A stretch of 43,531 nt of DNA from contig NZ_JALBWV010000069.1 of assembly GCF_022678645.1 (NCBI RefSeq), forward strand, positions 1 through 43,531, written 5' to 3'. Positions 43,413 to 43,531 of this stretch are shown here, piece by piece (positions within the stretch are counted from its first letter, which is position 1; the number at the start of each line of letters is the position of its first letter). This DNA comes from Saccharopolyspora soli. GTDB taxonomy: Bacteria; Actinomycetota; Actinomycetes; Mycobacteriales; Pseudonocardiaceae. The notes beneath the pieces are model-generated. The model saw only the letters and a program-made list of their open reading frames with translations. It did not search any database and had not been told where the DNA came from. The position numbers were made by a program, and so were the translations under genes.

Positions 43413-43531
43413 TCATCGACGACCGGAAAGATCCGGCCTGACCAGCGGGAAGGCCAGCGACTCCCGGATCGAGCCGCCGGTCAGCAGCATGATCAGGCGG
43501 TCCACGCCGAGGCCCAGCCCGCCGGTGGGCG
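43413..43531 (-). CDS. C-terminal end of a lysyl-tRNA ligase domain (LysX-like), partial
   Basis: The gene runs off the right edge. The visible 38 residues (PTGGLGLGVDRLIMLLTGGS, then IRESLAFPLVRPDLSGRR and stop) are the motif 3 region of class II lysyl-tRNA synthetases, with the ATP-binding Arg in GVDR. The extended tail and nearby membrane hydrolases suggest the bifunctional lysyl-phosphatidylglycerol synthetase LysX rather than housekeeping LysS, but the N-terminal membrane part is outside the window. Confidence 0.85.
   Translation of the reverse strand, partial: PTGGLGLGVDRLIMLLTGGSIRESLAFPLVRPDLSGRR

Overview
The window is chromosomal DNA from a high-GC actinomycete. Gene content and order (rsmD-coaD-sepIVA-DUF177-rpmF-rnc-mutM, a LysX-type lysyl-tRNA ligase domain, GTG starts, strong GGAGG sites) fit the Pseudonocardiales. 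A Saccharopolyspora-like genome is my best guess, but this is inference from gene content, not a database match. The first 157 bases are almost pure C and look like a contig-end artefact.

Layout. (1) 158-4840, minus strand: a Kdp potassium pump operon (kdpF-A-B-C). It is preceded by a 27-codon membrane ORF and, further upstream, by a possible leader peptide whose stop codon sits in a hairpin. (2) 5112-6950: an AsnB-type amidotransferase. (3) 7086-15050: a two-component system and a YkcB/YkcC-like set of polyprenyl-linked glycosyltransferases (two GT39 proteins and one GT2-GtrA fusion). The regulator promoter and the glycosyltransferase promoter both carry 11-bp-spaced CTGGGAA direct repeats, which suggests one regulon. 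(4) 15104-24073: a core block for DNA repair, RNA processing, ribosome, division and CoA genes. It is interrupted by a 3.6-kb decayed integrative element (17802-21445) lodged in the 3' end of sepIVA and flanked by 21-bp direct repeats, and by a secreted RNase Sa-type ribonuclease gene. (5) 24255-26888: a HelD-like helicase and a small L,D-transpeptidase.

(6) 27083-35992: the most interesting part, a sugar-acid catabolic gene set. It has an MFS transporter, an FCD-type GntR regulator, a thiamine-diphosphate enzyme, an Ldh2-type dehydrogenase, an RraA-type aldolase-like protein, an IlvD/Edd dehydratase with the [2Fe-2S] cysteines of pentonate dehydratases, and a DapA-family lyase. Three promoter regions carry near-palindromes of the form GGTRTAT-S-ATAYACC and a fourth has a half-site at the regulator's own start codon, so these genes probably form one regulon. 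The expected flow is uptake, dehydration to a 2-keto-3-deoxy acid, and cleavage or further dehydration by the DapA-family enzyme. The roles of the thiamine, RraA and Ldh2 enzymes are not covered by the textbook pathway.

(7) 36143-43531: a secreted protein of unknown function, a frameshifted antitoxin remnant, pyruvate carboxylase, and two divergent membrane-anchored alpha/beta hydrolases beside the C-terminal end of a lysX-like gene. The hydrolases may act on aminoacylated lipids. Perfect intergenic hairpins, some of them sharing arm sequences (GTCGTGAGTG, TTTCGCGCGAAA), separate many transcription units and look like dispersed terminator-type repeats.
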